Shown: piece after piece, positions 1 to 9,692 of the stretch
Layout: every line of letters begins with the position of its first letter
Position numbering within the stretch: the first letter of the stretch is position 1
Source of the DNA: CAVVMA01 sp963830715
GTDB taxonomy: Bacteria > Desulfobacterota > Binatia > Binatales > Binataceae
Direction: 5' to 3'
NCBI GenBank assembly: GCA_963830715.1
Contig: CAWHNS010000021.1
Location: forward strand, 62,001-126,000
Length of the DNA: 64,000 bases
Notes under the pieces: generated by a model
The model's input: only the letters and a program-made list of their open reading frames with translations
What the model was told of the DNA's origin: nothing
Databases searched by the model: none
Position numbers and translations under genes: made by a program

Positions 1-62
1 CCCCACGAGCTTGCGCTCACAAGGTCCTGAGCCTTGCGCGTCTGCCGTTCCGCCACTCTCGC
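1..62 (-). tRNA. tRNA-Leu (anticodon CAG), 3' end cut by window edge
   Basis: Read on the minus strand the sequence starts with acceptor strand GCGAGAG. A leucine-type D arm follows, then an anticodon arm with stem CAAGG/CCTTG around loop CTCAGGA, giving anticodon CAG for codon CUG. Next comes a long class II variable arm (GAGC GCAA GCTC), and the start of the T stem lies at the window edge. The acceptor 3' strand and T loop lie beyond position 1, so the gene is incomplete here. Confidence 0.93.
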
Positions 63-139
63 GTCCGGTAGATGAAAGGGTTTAACTGCCCCGGCGCCCG
101 AATTCAAGGAGGGATCCTCAGATCGGACCCCCGCACGCT

Positions 140-997
140 TTGAAGCTGTCGATTATTATAGCGACTCACAGCCGACCGGTCGCGCTCGAGAGGCTGCTGA
201 ATAGTCTCACGCCGCAACTCAGGCCCGGCGAACACGAACTCTTCGTGGCCGAGAACGGCACGCCTGAACCCTCGCGACGAGGCGACGCGCCACCGCTCAG
301 CCATCTTCATGATCCGCTAGCGGGCAAGTGCCGGATTCAGAACCGCGCTATCGGCGCCGCTCGCGGCGACGTGATCGTTTGCCTGGACGACGATCTGACG
401 GTCGCCGCCGATTATCTCGAACAGGTCGAGGCGTTCTTCGCCGGACACCCGGAATTCGCGGCGATGAAGGGCCGAATCCTGCCGGCCGAGGATCCGGCGC
501 ACAAGGCAGGCGCGGCAGCGGTCTATCTCGATCTGCCGATCGCCGATCACGGCGAGAGTGTGATCGAGGTGCGCGGCCTGCTGGTGCGCAACATGGCGTT
601 CCGGCGGGCCGCGCTCGTTCAGGTCGGGATGTTCGACGAGAGGCTGGGGCCGGGAGCGGCAGGCCACGAGGAAGAGACCGAGATATCCGCGCGATTGCGG
701 CGGGCCGGATTCAGGATTGGCTACGCGCCCCGCGCGCTCGTGTATCACGAAGTCGATCCGGGCCGTGCCGACCGCGATCGGTTCCTGCGCGTCGCGCGGG
801 AGCGCGGGCGATGCCGCATGCTGCACGAGCGTCACTCGCGCGGCGAGGTGATGCTCAAGAACCTGATCGCAAAGGTCAGGCTTGCCGCCGCCCGCGCGCT
901 GGGCGCAAATCCCGGGCGGATAGCGCGCGAGGAGAAACGGCTCGCGATCGCGCGCGGAATGATGGACGGCTTGCGCGCGAATCGAACGCCAAACTAG
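140..997 (+). CDS. Family 2 glycosyltransferase
   Basis: This 285-residue protein begins MKLSIIIATHSRP, the usual first strand of a GT-A fold. It has the metal/nucleotide-sugar Asp cluster CLDDDL at residues 81-86 and an acidic acceptor-side motif HEEETEISARL near residue 173. No membrane segment is evident, so it is probably a cytoplasmic or peripheral enzyme transferring a sugar to a surface polysaccharide or LPS. The start is TTG at 140; AAGGAGG at 106-112 is far upstream for a ribosome-binding site, so the start is only moderately sure. It converges on the glycosyltransferase at 994-2127, and the two stops overlap by four bases. The sugar and acceptor cannot be read from sequence. Confidence 0.88.
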   Translation: MKLSIIIATHSRPVALERLLNSLTPQLRPGEHELFVAENGTPEPSRRGDAPPLSHLHDPLAGKCRIQNRAIGAARGDVIVCLDDDLTVAADYLEQVEAFFAGHPEFAAMKGRILPAEDPAHKAGAAAVYLDLPIADHGESVIEVRGLLVRNMAFRRAALVQVGMFDERLGPGAAGHEEETEISARLRRAGFRIGYAPRALVYHEVDPGRADRDRFLRVARERGRCRMLHERHSRGEVMLKNLIAKVRLAAARALGANPGRIAREEKRLAIARGMMDGLRANRTPN

Positions 998-2127
998 CCG
1001 GGCTTGCGCTCGACTGACGCGAGAATGCCGAGCAACTCTTCCGTGTATCGCTTCCAGGTGAATTTCTCCGCGATCGGTCGGGCCGACTTCGCTACTTCGT
1101 TCCGGGCTTTGACCAGGGCGTCGAGACGTGCGGCGATCTCGGACGGATCTGACGGGTCGTTGACTACGAACTCGCGCAACTCCGGCGGCATCAGTTCCGC
1201 TACTCCGCAGCGCGAGCTGGTCAGAGCGGGCAGGCCCGACGCCATCGCTTCCATCACCGCATTGCCGAACGGCTCGAACAGCGACGGCAGCGCCATCACA
1301 TCGGCCGCGTGGAAGAGATCTTCGACGCGATTTTGCGCGCCGAGGAAGCGCACTCGCTCATCGATTCCGAGCCGTCGCGCGATCCGCTGATAGCCTGCGA
1401 GTGAGCGATCATTGCCAGCCACGATCAGATATGGATTAGCTTTCAGCCCGCGCCACGCTTGCAGCATCGAGCCCAGTCCCTTGCGCGCGAAGCCGTTGCC
1501 GACGAATATCACCACCGGCGCCGACCCGCCGATCGCGAGCTCCAGACGAATCCGCCGGCTATCGACCGTATCGCGCGCAGGCGTGAATCGCTCGATATCC
1601 ACTCCGTTGTAGAGTGTCACCGCGATTCCAGCCCCGAGCCCGAACTGCCGCACGAGATCGTCACGCACCAGATTGGAGACGGCTACGACTCTTCGCAGCC
1701 CCGGATGCGCGAACCCGCGGCGCTCTATCACCATCTGCGCGCGATGGTATGGGCTCGTCCACATCGAGGCGGCGCCCGCAATGCTGCGCCATTGGCGGGC
1801 CGCGCGGACGTAGCTCAAGTGTGCGCCGCCGCCCGATCGCAGGATGTCGGCGCCGACTACCCGCGCAAAACTCAGCACCAGGTCTGCGCCCTCGCGCCGC
1901 GCGATCGCGGGGGCAAGATACGCGAAGCGAACGATCGCGAGCGCGCGGGAGAGGCGCGGCACGGCCACCTCCCGGACGGCGCCGCCGGTCCACGAACCCC
2001 GCGCCTCGGCCGCGTAGATGACGACCCGATGTCCGGCCAGGCGCAGACCATCGGCGGTGGCGATCAGGTCGCGCTCGGTGCCGCCGCCGGCCGGATCGAA
2101 ACGCCGTGTCAGGAGCGCGATTCGCAC
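994..2127 (-). CDS. Family 4 (group 1) glycosyltransferase, WaaG-like
   Basis: The protein starts VRIALLTRRFDPAGGGTERD, the glycine-rich N-terminal loop of GT-B enzymes such as LPS glucosyltransferase WaaG. The C-terminal donor-binding half contains the EX7E motif (EPFGNAVME) followed by ASGLPALTSS. I chose the GTG at 2127 because the open frame upstream (to 2250) does not resemble the family and would overlap the divergent gene at 2217. About 377 residues is normal for the family. A role in LPS core or another surface glycan, together with the neighbouring family 2 enzyme, is inferred. It acts at the inner face of the inner membrane in known homologues. Confidence 0.87.
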   Translation of the reverse strand: MRIALLTRRFDPAGGGTERDLIATADGLRLAGHRVVIYAAEARGSWTGGAVREVAVPRLSRALAIVRFAYLAPAIARREGADLVLSFARVVGADILRSGGGAHLSYVRAARQWRSIAGAASMWTSPYHRAQMVIERRGFAHPGLRRVVAVSNLVRDDLVRQFGLGAGIAVTLYNGVDIERFTPARDTVDSRRIRLELAIGGSAPVVIFVGNGFARKGLGSMLQAWRGLKANPYLIVAGNDRSLAGYQRIARRLGIDERVRFLGAQNRVEDLFHAADVMALPSLFEPFGNAVMEAMASGLPALTSSRCGVAELMPPELREFVVNDPSDPSEIAARLDALVKARNEVAKSARPIAEKFTWKRYTEELLGILASVERKPG

Positions 2128-2216
2128 GTGATCCGCGCCGCGCCGAGCCGAATCGGATGCGGGGGCGATGGCCGTGTGATACTTTTCCAAGGCAAGGACA
2201 AGGACGAGGAGCGGCG

Positions 2217-3610
2217 ATGGTCGAGATCCAGTGCACGAGCTGCCATACACGTTACCGAATCGACGAGCGCGTACTTCCCGACGAGACCCCGACGTTCAAG
2301 TGTTCGCGATGCGGCCACGTGTTCAGCATCGAGCCGCGCAGCGCAAAACCCGCCGAGCCCAAGGCTCCGGCGTCCGGCAATGAATCCAGGCCCAGGAGGA
2401 ATACCGGCAAGACCGCCGAAAGCAGGGCCCGCCCTTCGCTGAAGATCGTTCCTCCGCCCTCGCCGTCGCGCGAATCGCGCACCAAAGACGTTGCGACGCC
2501 GCCACCCGAGCCTCATCCCGAGCCCAAACCCGCCGACCCGGCCCTCGAGCCTCCGCGACTGGCCGAGAGCATCCAGCAGGCGCCACGGGATGAGCCTGCG
2601 CAACCGGACCCGCAGTCCAGGCCTGCGCAGCCGACTCCACAGGCCAAGCCCGCTCAGCGGTCGCCCGCGGACAACCCTATCGCTCCGAAACCCGAGGCTC
2701 CTACGCAGGCCGAGCCGGCAGGCCCGGCGGACGCCAATCCGCTGGCGCGATCGTTCGCAGAACGTGTCGAAGATCCCGAGCCCGGCGACAGTCGCAGCTT
2801 TGATTTCGCCGCCGAAACCGAGGAACACGCGGATCCCCCGCCGGAACACGAGCCGGACGATGACCGGTGGGAAGTCGGCGATAGCCATATGGATTTTGCC
2901 ACCGGCTCCGAGTACCACATCGGCGCGGAATCGCATCAAGCCAAACCCGGGGCGGCATTCGAGCGGCGCGAGCCCCGGCGCAGATACGATCGCGACGAGG
3001 ACGAAGCGCGCGTCGCGATGCTTTCGCTCGGGCGCGAAGTTCATTCGGCGGGCTACTTTCTGGCGTGGTTCTTCTTCGTGGCGCTCGGCTTCGGCGCGCT
3101 GAGCCTTCTGATCGCGGGCCAGCCTGCCGCCAGCGCGACTTTCCTGTCCACTCTGCCCGGCGTGGGAGATCGTTTCACGAATCCGGTGGCGGCGGCGGTC
3201 CGGGTCTCGGTGCGTGGCGTTCGCGCGGAGTATCAGAAGATCAACGGGCAGCGCGACGCCCTGGTGATAACCGGCGAGGCGGTCAACGTCAGCAATCAGC
3301 CGCTTCACGAGATTCAAATCGCGGCGAGTCTGCTCGATGGTGCGCAACAGCAACTCGCAAAGCAGGCGGTCTACTGCGGGAACAACCTGTCGGGCCGCGT
3401 GATCACCCAGATGACGCCGCGCGAGCTCGACTTCTATCAGAAGCTCGGCCCCCCCAAGACATTCGTGCTGCCGCCCTCGGGCTCGTATGGGTTCGCGATC
3501 GTCTTCGTCTCACCGCCGCCGGCGCGGGCAAATTGGCTATCGAAGTGGAGCGCGTCGAGCAGGCCGGTTCTCCCGGCTCGAATGACAGCGCCACGAGCTC
3601 CGGCATGTAG
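2217..3610 (+). CDS. Zinc-ribbon (MJ0042-type) membrane protein with DUF3426-like C-terminus, frameshifted
   Basis: The N-terminus MVEIQCTSCHTRYRIDE continues to CSRCGHVFSI, a four-cysteine zinc ribbon typical of MJ0042-type proteins. A long Pro/Glu-rich linker follows, then one membrane segment (AGYFLAWFFFVALGFGA) and a soluble domain (GEAVNVSNQPLHEIQI) like DUF3426. The ATG at 2217 has GAGGAG just upstream. The reading frame slips around 3510-3528: the downstream frame gives GAGKLAIEVERVEQ, the expected end, and stops at 3610. The unshifted frame instead runs on antisense into gcvH. Function is unknown; homologues sit near glycine cleavage or tRNA synthetase genes. A one-base error in a CCGCCGCCGG tract is the simplest explanation. 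Confidence 0.78.
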
Positions 3611-3613
3611 GCC

Positions 3614-4015
3614 CTATTCCTTCTCCTTCGCCACCAGCTCCGCGTACTCCTCGTTGTCCATCAGATCGTCCAGTTCCGAAGCGTCGGTCACCTTCACCTT
3701 GATGAGCCAGCCGTCGCCGTAGGGATCTTCGTTGACCATTTCGGGGCTCTCGGGCAGCTCTTCGTTGATCTCGATGACGGTGCCGCTCACGGGCGCGTAG
3801 ATGTCCGATACGGCCTTGACCGACTCGACCACGCCGAACGGGTCGTCCTTGCTGATCTTGTCTCCAACCGCGGGCAGCTCGACGTAGACGATCTCTCCGA
3901 GCTGGTCCTGCGCGTAGTCCGTAATTCCGATCGTCGCCGCGGTTTCCTCGGCGGCGACCCATTCATGTTCCTTCGAGTATTTGAGTCCCGGTGGGATCTC
4001 CATGACCTCCTCCAC
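3614..4015 (-). CDS. gcvH: Glycine cleavage system H protein
   Basis: This is the 133-residue lipoyl-carrier protein that shuttles the aminomethyl group of glycine between the P, T and L proteins. The lipoylation motif ESVKAVSD is present with lysine at residue 67, framed by the hybrid-motif residues of the family (GEIVYVELPAVGD and YAPVSGTVIEIN). The length and N-terminus (PPGLKYSKEHEWV) are standard. No gcvT or gcvP is in the window. The protein can also serve in lipoate assembly. The stop is three bases from the end of the convergent zinc-ribbon gene. Confidence 0.96.
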   Translation of the reverse strand: MEEVMEIPPGLKYSKEHEWVAAEETAATIGITDYAQDQLGEIVYVELPAVGDKISKDDPFGVVESVKAVSDIYAPVSGTVIEINEELPESPEMVNEDPYGDGWLIKVKVTDASELDDLMDNEEYAELVAKEKE

Positions 4016-4238
4016 GTGTTCGCGCGGCGCCTGCCGCGGGCCACGGCAAGCTCGGCGGTCTCCGGTGCGCGAGTGAGCATCTCATGCTCATCAAGCGGCG
4101 AGCGCTGCTGCTTGTCAAGAACCCCAATCGCAGCACGAGATCGCTCGCGCTCTTGCCGAGAATCCAAAATCATGATCTCCGCAGCTGCGGTCGGGATAAC
4201 GCCGGCCGCCGCGTGCGCGGCGCGGACGCGCGCGGCAC
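4016..4238 (-). other. Intergenic region upstream of gcvH
   Basis: About 220 bases separate gcvH from the SRPBCC gene. A short perfect hairpin, TGAGCAT-CTC-ATGCTCA, lies at 4074-4090. I looked for a tandem glycine-riboswitch pattern and saw none. Promoters are likely here but none is clear. Confidence 0.35.
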
Positions 4239-4676
4239 TCAAGTCTGCGCCTCCAATTCGGCGATCAGCAGCGGAATCGCCCGTCGTAAATTACGCTGAT
4301 AGATGCCCGCGAAGATCGGGCCGATAATCGCTGCCTGCCATCCCGACGCGTCAACTGTGAAACGCACCTCGGTCTGACGCGCTGTTACCTCGGAAAAAAC
4401 GTGGTCGTAATCGATCTGCGCTCCCAGAAGCGACCCGCGCCATTTCCAGTGTCGCATTGGCTCCAGTTCGATCATTTTGAAGTTCGAAGTGACGCCGTTG
4501 GTGAGGCGCAGGATTGCACCCGTGTCGAGTGAAAGCGGACCGGCGGGAGTCTTTGCCACCGACTTGATATGGCCGGCCCAGGTGGGCCAATTCTCGACCT
4601 TCGCGAGATGATCCCACGCCGCGCGCAGCGACACTGCGACCGTGAAGCTCTCATCAATCAGCCGATTCGCCGCCAT
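4239..4676 (-). CDS. SRPBCC-fold (polyketide cyclase/dehydrase-like) protein
   Basis: The 145-residue product has the SRPBCC pattern: an N-terminal strand (IDESFTVAVSLRAAW), the helix AKVENWPTWAGHIKSV, a long run of alternating hydrophobic strands, and a C-terminal amphipathic helix (FAGIYQRNLRRAIPLLIAEL). Such proteins form a hydrophobic cavity and bind or modify small lipophilic ligands. No catalytic residues can be assigned. There is no signal peptide, so it is cytoplasmic. It follows the lipoprotein gene at 4769 on the same strand. The substrate is unknown. Confidence 0.8.
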   Translation of the reverse strand: MAANRLIDESFTVAVSLRAAWDHLAKVENWPTWAGHIKSVAKTPAGPLSLDTGAILRLTNGVTSNFKMIELEPMRHWKWRGSLLGAQIDYDHVFSEVTARQTEVRFTVDASGWQAAIIGPIFAGIYQRNLRRAIPLLIAELEAQT

Positions 4677-4768
4677 CGAAATTCAGTGGAACTTCGCTGA
4701 GAGCAAGCGGGATGGCTGTCGCCGCCGGCACGCCAGGAATGACAGTCAACAGCCTCGACCTAAACCGA

Positions 4769-5560
4769 TCAGGGGCTGCCCGGTTCTCCCCGGTAGCGAT
4801 GGCCCATCTGCTTCATTTCCTCGTAGCTGCCGGTCTCGAAGTGCCTGACATTCTGCTCCAGCGCAAGCTGGTTTCTCAGATCGGCGACCGCCTCCTTGAC
4901 GCCCTCCTGCGCAATCTCGTGCGCCCGCACCCACCGGCCGGAGTTATGGATGAAGTTGCCGAGGTTCATGATGTTCTCGCTCAGCGCCTTCTGCGATTTG
5001 GCGAACTTTGCGGTCCAGACAACCTGCTGGGAACTCACGTCGAGCAGATGGAGCGTGAAGGTGACCGCCGCCGGGCTCGCGGCCGCATAGTCGATGCCCA
5101 CGCGTTCCTTGTACCGCTCGACTGTGCCGTAGAGCACGGCGTCCACCGACACTTGACGGCCGAGCGCGAGCGCGTCGTCCTGCAGATTTCCGATTGTCAG
5201 CGGTGGAAGTTTCTCCATCGCCTTGGCCACGTCGACATCCGGCACGATCTCCCATCCGCCGACCAGCGACATTTCGCCGAACAGTTCGGCGCTGACCGCT
5301 TCGCCCGCGCCTTCAGCGACGACCTTATCAAACTGATCCGGCGCCTCGAGCATGGGCATCACCGCGATCCGGCGCACGGTGAGGGCCTTTATCGAGCGTA
5401 CCGACACGGTCTGGAGATCGGAGGGTCCGCCGACTATCGGGAGATGCCATCCGGAGCCGATTATGTGGTCGGCCGGCGCTGCAACCGGGATCGAGCAGGC
5501 GGCCAGCGCGAAGCAGACCGGCGCCACGACCATGCCGAATCTCGAACGGCGCGCGTTCAT
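4769..5560 (-). CDS. GNA1162/CsgG-like lipoprotein
   Basis: The 263-residue precursor has a basic N-terminus, a hydrophobic stretch and the lipobox LAAC with cysteine at residue 22, so it should be lipid-anchored in the periplasm or outer membrane. The mature part starts strands with IKALTVRRIAVMPML and contains VDAVLYGTVERY and TFTLHLLDVSSQQVVW. This is the fold seen in the GNA1162/CsgG-type group, whose members are often envelope-complex subunits. Its ATG overlaps the aspS stop as ATGA, implying co-translation with aspS. Partner and role are not evident. Confidence 0.78.
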   Translation of the reverse strand: MNARRSRFGMVVAPVCFALAACSIPVAAPADHIIGSGWHLPIVGGPSDLQTVSVRSIKALTVRRIAVMPMLEAPDQFDKVVAEGAGEAVSAELFGEMSLVGGWEIVPDVDVAKAMEKLPPLTIGNLQDDALALGRQVSVDAVLYGTVERYKERVGIDYAAASPAAVTFTLHLLDVSSQQVVWTAKFAKSQKALSENIMNLGNFIHNSGRWVRAHEIAQEGVKEAVADLRNQLALEQNVRHFETGSYEEMKQMGHRYRGEPGSP

Positions 5561-7351
5561 GTCGCTATCTTAATCCACAACTCCTTGAGCTGGCGAGGAT
5601 CGACTTCGGACGGCGCGCCGGCCATTGGGTCAATCGCCTTCTGCGTCTTGGGGAACGCCATCACATCCCTGAGCGAATCGGTGCCGCAGAGAAGCATGCA
5701 GATCCGATCGACGCCGAACGCGATTCCGCCATGGGGGGGCGCGCCGTAGCCGAGCGCATCGATCAGGAATCCGAACCGCTCCAGCGCCTCCTCGCGCGAG
5801 AAGCCCAACAGCTCCAGCACCTTCAGTTGCAGCTCGCGGCTGTGGATACGGATCGAGCCGCCGCCCAATTCCTGGCCGTTGAGAACCAGATCGTAGCTGA
5901 GGGCATGCGCCTGCAGCGGCGCTCTCTCGAGGCGTCTCGAGATCCCCCGGATGGGGCGCGGTGAACGGATGGTTCATCGAGACCAGGCGCTTTTCCTCTT
6001 CGCTGTACTCGAAGAGCGGGAAGTCGACTATCCAGATGAACTTCAATTCGTCCTGCTTGAGCAGATCGAACCTGGCGCCTAACTGGAGCCTCAACTCGCC
6101 GAGGACCGGACGCACTTTGGCCGCAGGCCCGGCTACCATCAGCAGCGTATCGCCGTTTTTAAGATCGGCGATTTCGGCGGCGCGGTGCTTCTCGTCATCG
6201 CCAACGTGCCGAGCGATCGGCCCCTGCCATCCGTCGCCGCCAATCTTCGCCCAGGCGAGACCCAGTTGATGGCGCGACCGCATCGCTTCGGCAATCTCGT
6301 CGAGCTCGCGCCGCACGAGCGTGAATTCAGCCGGCAGCCTGATTCCGTAGACGGCATCGCCGCGCCCGAGCGCTTCGGCGAACACCCTGAAGGCGGTGCC
6401 GGCGAAAGCCGCGCTCAGATTGCGCAGCTCGAGGCCGAATCGCAGATCCGGCTTGTCGCTGCCGAAACGCTCGATTGCTTCGTCGTACGGCATCCGCGAG
6501 ATTGGCCGCGCGAGCTCGATCTTCAACGCGCGCTGATAGATCGAAGCGATCATGCCCTCGGCGACGCCCATCACGTCGTCCGGGCGCGGGCAGGTCATCT
6601 CGATATCGATCTGGCTGAACTCGGGCTGGCGGTTCGCGCGCAGGTCCTCGTCGCGAAAGCATCGCGCGATCTGATAGTAGCGGTCAAAGCCTCCGATCAT
6701 GAGAAGCTGCTTCAGGAGCTGCGGCGACTGGGGCAGGGCATAGAATCGGCCCGGATTCACCCGGCTCGGCACCAGGTAGTCGCGGGCGCCCTCGGGCGTC
6801 GCCTTCCACAGGATCGGAGTCTCGATCTCGACGAAGCCGCATCCGTCGAGATAGTCGCGCACGGCGCGCAGCGCGGTATGCCGCATTCGCAGGTTGCGTT
6901 GCATCCGCGGACGGCGCAGATCGAGGTAGCGATACTTGAGCCGGATCTCTTCCGCCGCGGTATCGCCGTCGCTTATCGGGAACGGCGGCGGCGGCGACAC
7001 GTTGAGGATCTCGGCGTCAGTCGCGGCCACCTCGATTTCGCCGCTGGGCACTTGCGGATTGACGGTGCCCTCGGAGCGCCGCACCACCCTGCCCTTCACC
7101 GCCATGTAAAACTCGGATCGCGCGTCGCGCGCGGTCTCGTGCGCCTGGGCGGCCCGTTCGGGATTGAAGACCAGTTGGACGATTCCCTCGCGATCGCGCA
7201 GATCGATGAAGATCAGTCCGCCGTGGTCGCGCCGCCCGGCGACCCATCCCCAAAGCGCGACCTCGCGCCCGGCGTCGGACGCGCGCAAGGATCCGCAAAA
7301 GTCGGTCCGCTGCCACGGCGGCAGCGGCGAGTATCGTTCACTGGGGGGCAT
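5557..7351 (-). CDS. aspS: Aspartyl-tRNA synthetase, frameshifted in this sequence
   Basis: This class II synthetase charges tRNA-Asp (and tRNA-Asn if the enzyme is non-discriminating). It shows the N-terminal OB fold (EVALWGWVAGRRDHGGLIF), motif 2 (FRDEDLRANRQPEFSQID), the bacterial GAD insertion, and motif 3 (GGIAFGVDRICMLL). The frame breaks at about 5915-5930, after MNHPFTAPHP. A one-base shift there restores LSYDLVLNGQELGGGSIRIH and the normal C-terminus ending at 5557. Joined length is about 597 residues, as expected. A broken aspS would be lethal, so a sequence error is likely. hisS lies directly upstream and a lipoprotein gene overlaps the stop. Confidence 0.93.
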
Positions 7352-7399
7352 CGAGGGTCTCGGTCGAGGATACCTGCAGCGGCCACTCCGGCGAAACGG

Positions 7400-8686
7400 T
7401 CAAGGCTTCCGGCTCCCTCCCGAAGGACCTGAGACAGAGGTTTGCGGGTTCACCGCAGTCAGGATTTCGCCAACCGGCAGTTCGCGCTGGGTGCTCGCCG
7501 CGAGATCGCGAAGCTGCGCGACTCCGCGCGCGAGTTCGTCATCGCCGATAATCACTGCGTAGCGCGCACCGATTTTGTCGGCCCGCCGCAGAAGCGCCTT
7601 GAGCCCGCGATCGGGCGCAAGCACATCGATGCGCAACCCCTGATCGCGCATCGCGCGCGCGAGCTCCACGGCCGCAGCGAGCGCGCGCTCGCCTAGCGCG
7701 ATTACCGCGGCCGCGGTCGCGGGCTTCGGAGTCCCGGCGGAAGCCTGAAGCACGAGTGCGATTCGATCCATCCCGATCGCAAACCCGATTCCCGCGACTG
7801 ACGCCCCGCCCAGCGACTCGACCAGCCCGTCGTAACGGCCGCCGGCCACGACGGTGTTCTGGGCGCCGAGGGCCGCGGAAACGACCTCGAAGGTCGTGCG
7901 CGTGTAATAGTCGAGGCCGCGCACCAGGCGCGGATTCACGGAGTAGTTAACGCCGGCCTTGCCGATCAGATCGGTCACGACGCCGAAGTGCTTGCGGCAG
8001 GCCTCGCACAGATAATCGAGGCTCCGAGGCGCCGATTCCATCAGCTTCGTGTCGATCTTGCAGTCCAGCAATCGGAGTGGATTTCGCTCCAGCCGCGCAT
8101 GACAGTCCTCGCACAGCCGATCGAGATTGGCCTTGCCGAACTCCAGCAGCGCGTCACGGAACCGGGGACGGCATTCGGCGCATCCGAGCGAGTTGATCTG
8201 CGTTTCAAGGGTCAAGCCAAGATCGCGGCGCAGATCGTCTATCATGATCAGCAATTCGGCGTCGCAGGCCGGATCGGCGCGCCCGAAGATCTCCACCCCG
8301 AACTGATAGTGCTGGCGATAACGGCCCTTCTGCGGGCGCTCGCGGCGGAACATCGGTCCGGTATAGAAGAAGCGTTGCTCCGGGTCGGTTCGATCCAGAC
8401 CGGACTCGATATACGCGCGCACCACTCCGGGCGTTCCCTCGGGCCTTAGCGCGACCGTGGTGTGAGCCTCGTCGGAATCGACGAAACTGTACATTTGCTT
8501 CTCGACGATATCGGAGGTCTCGCCGCTCGATCGCCTGAATAGTCCATCGCGCTCCAGCAGCGGAACGCGAATCTCGTCAACCGCGTATCGGCGCATCACC
8601 GCGCGCGCCTTGTCCTCGATCAGACTGAAGGCAGCCGCCTCGGGACCGATCAAATCCCGAAAGCCTCTAAGACGGGTTAGTTGCAA
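7400..8686 (-). CDS. hisS: Histidyl-tRNA synthetase
   Basis: The 428-residue class II enzyme charges tRNA-His. Visible signatures are motif 1 region RLRGFRDLIGPEAAAF, the ATP site around ALRPEGTPGVVRAYIESG, motif 2 (YTGPMFRRERPQKGRYRQ), the HisA motif RGLDYYTRTTFEVV, and motif 3 (AGIGFAIGMDRIAL). A C-terminal anticodon-binding domain follows. The start is not marked by ATG or GTG; I chose TTG at 8686, which gives a normal N-terminus. The larger open frame upstream overlaps the deacetylase gene. The gene sits 18 bases after the deacetylase stop and 49 bases before aspS, a common hisS-aspS pairing. Confidence 0.94.
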   Translation of the reverse strand: MQLTRLRGFRDLIGPEAAAFSLIEDKARAVMRRYAVDEIRVPLLERDGLFRRSSGETSDIVEKQMYSFVDSDEAHTTVALRPEGTPGVVRAYIESGLDRTDPEQRFFYTGPMFRRERPQKGRYRQHYQFGVEIFGRADPACDAELLIMIDDLRRDLGLTLETQINSLGCAECRPRFRDALLEFGKANLDRLCEDCHARLERNPLRLLDCKIDTKLMESAPRSLDYLCEACRKHFGVVTDLIGKAGVNYSVNPRLVRGLDYYTRTTFEVVSAALGAQNTVVAGGRYDGLVESLGGASVAGIGFAIGMDRIALVLQASAGTPKPATAAAVIALGERALAAAVELARAMRDQGLRIDVLAPDRGLKALLRRADKIGARYAVIIGDDELARGVAQLRDLAASTQRELPVGEILTAVNPQTSVSGPSGGSRKP

Positions 8687-8703
8687 ATGACTGACTACGT
8701 GCG

Positions 8704-9582
8704 TCAGGCGTCGCGCATCGCGGCGCGAAGCTTTTTGTAGCCGATCAACTCGATAGCCTCGTCCGCGACCACGCGCCGCGCCTTCTCCGAAGTGAAAAAC
8801 CGGAAGTCCGCCTCGCGCTGCTCGGCGTCGCGCGCGCAGCTTCGCAGTTCGTTTCGCGCCAGCGCCGGATGACAGTAGATCTCCGAAACCCCCGGCTTCA
8901 GTTCCCTCATCAGCTTGGTCCAGTACTGCTCCGTCTCCGGCGGATTCTCGGGACCACCGACGTAAAAATTGTCGGGATACAGAATCCCAAGGCGATCGAG
9001 TTCCGCCAGAATCCCGCCGAACCCCATCCGATGCATCGCCGATCGCCGGGTCAGGCGAATCGGCAGCCGATAATCGCGCGCCAGCCGCAGGTAGATCTGA
9101 TGGTAATCCTCGCGCAGGTGGAGCGGCCCCATGTGACTGTCGAGGTGGGTCACATCGATCCCGGCGCTGCGCGCTTTCTCGATCTGTGCGCGCAACTCCG
9201 CCTCCGCTTCGTCGAGTCGATCGTTCGCGAACACTTCCGGAACGTCGGGCCACAGATAGCCCCGGTCGTCCACCAGCGACGGCACCGCCCTGCGCCCGAC
9301 CACGGGTCCCCACTTGTAGCGATCCCATTCGCTGGTCAGAGTCAGATGCACGCCCAGGTCCGCATCGGGGCGATTGCGCGCGAACTCTGCAGCCTCCTCG
9401 AACCATGGACACGTCACGAGGATGGTCGAAGACGTGAACAGCCCGCCGCTCAGTCCCTCCATCGTCGCCTCATTCTCGTCATGGCACATCCCGAAATCGT
9501 CGGCATTGATGATCAGGAGCCGCGCTTCGGGCGGATAGCCGAGTCGCTGAGCAGTCGTTGCGATAGCCGCGTCGTCTTCCAT
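8704..9582 (-). CDS. ChbG/HpnK (YdjC) family carbohydrate deacetylase
   Basis: The 292-residue protein carries the family's metal-site motifs: NADDFG at residues 25-30, THLDSHMG in the middle, and CHPA near the C-terminal third. Known relatives deacetylate chito-oligosaccharides (ChbG) or act in hopanoid side-chain synthesis (HpnK). No hopanoid or chitobiose genes are nearby, so the substrate is open. There is no signal peptide. It lies upstream of hisS on the same strand and downstream of the terminator of the thiolase gene, so it probably has its own promoter in 9583-9624. Confidence 0.88.
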   Translation of the reverse strand: MEDDAAIATTAQRLGYPPEARLLIINADDFGMCHDENEATMEGLSGGLFTSSTILVTCPWFEEAAEFARNRPDADLGVHLTLTSEWDRYKWGPVVGRRAVPSLVDDRGYLWPDVPEVFANDRLDEAEAELRAQIEKARSAGIDVTHLDSHMGPLHLREDYHQIYLRLARDYRLPIRLTRRSAMHRMGFGGILAELDRLGILYPDNFYVGGPENPPETEQYWTKLMRELKPGVSEIYCHPALARNELRSCARDAEQREADFRFFTSEKARRVVADEAIELIGYKKLRAAMRDA

Positions 9583-9624
9583 TCGAGAGAAAACCCAAAA
9601 TTCAGTCAGGCCGGTCGCAAAGAA

Positions 9625-9651
9625 AAAGGGCCGCCTCCGGGACGGCCCTTT
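9625..9651 (-). terminator. Rho-independent terminator after the thiolase gene
   Basis: The perfect nine-base inverted repeat AAAGGGCCG / CGGCCCTTT has a nine-base loop. On the minus strand it is followed by a T-rich run, about 40 bases beyond the thiolase stop. It should end the DUF35-thiolase transcript. Confidence 0.85.
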
Positions 9652-9692
9652 ATGGTCACTCTAATCGGATGCCGTACCGAAGGCCAATCGCC

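Noticed and set aside
2106..3722. Zinc-ribbon gene read as one unshifted frame to 3722
   Set aside because: The last part lacks family similarity and runs antisense into gcvH, while the shifted frame gives the expected end at 3610.
4113..4238. Possible promoter or riboswitch ahead of gcvH
   Set aside because: A TTGACA-like match exists on the minus strand near 4113-4118, but no fitting -10 box or glycine aptamer pattern is seen.
4705..4746. Possible further copy of the REP-like repeat near 4710-4744
   Set aside because: It shares only CTGTCATTC with the others and its arms do not pair well.
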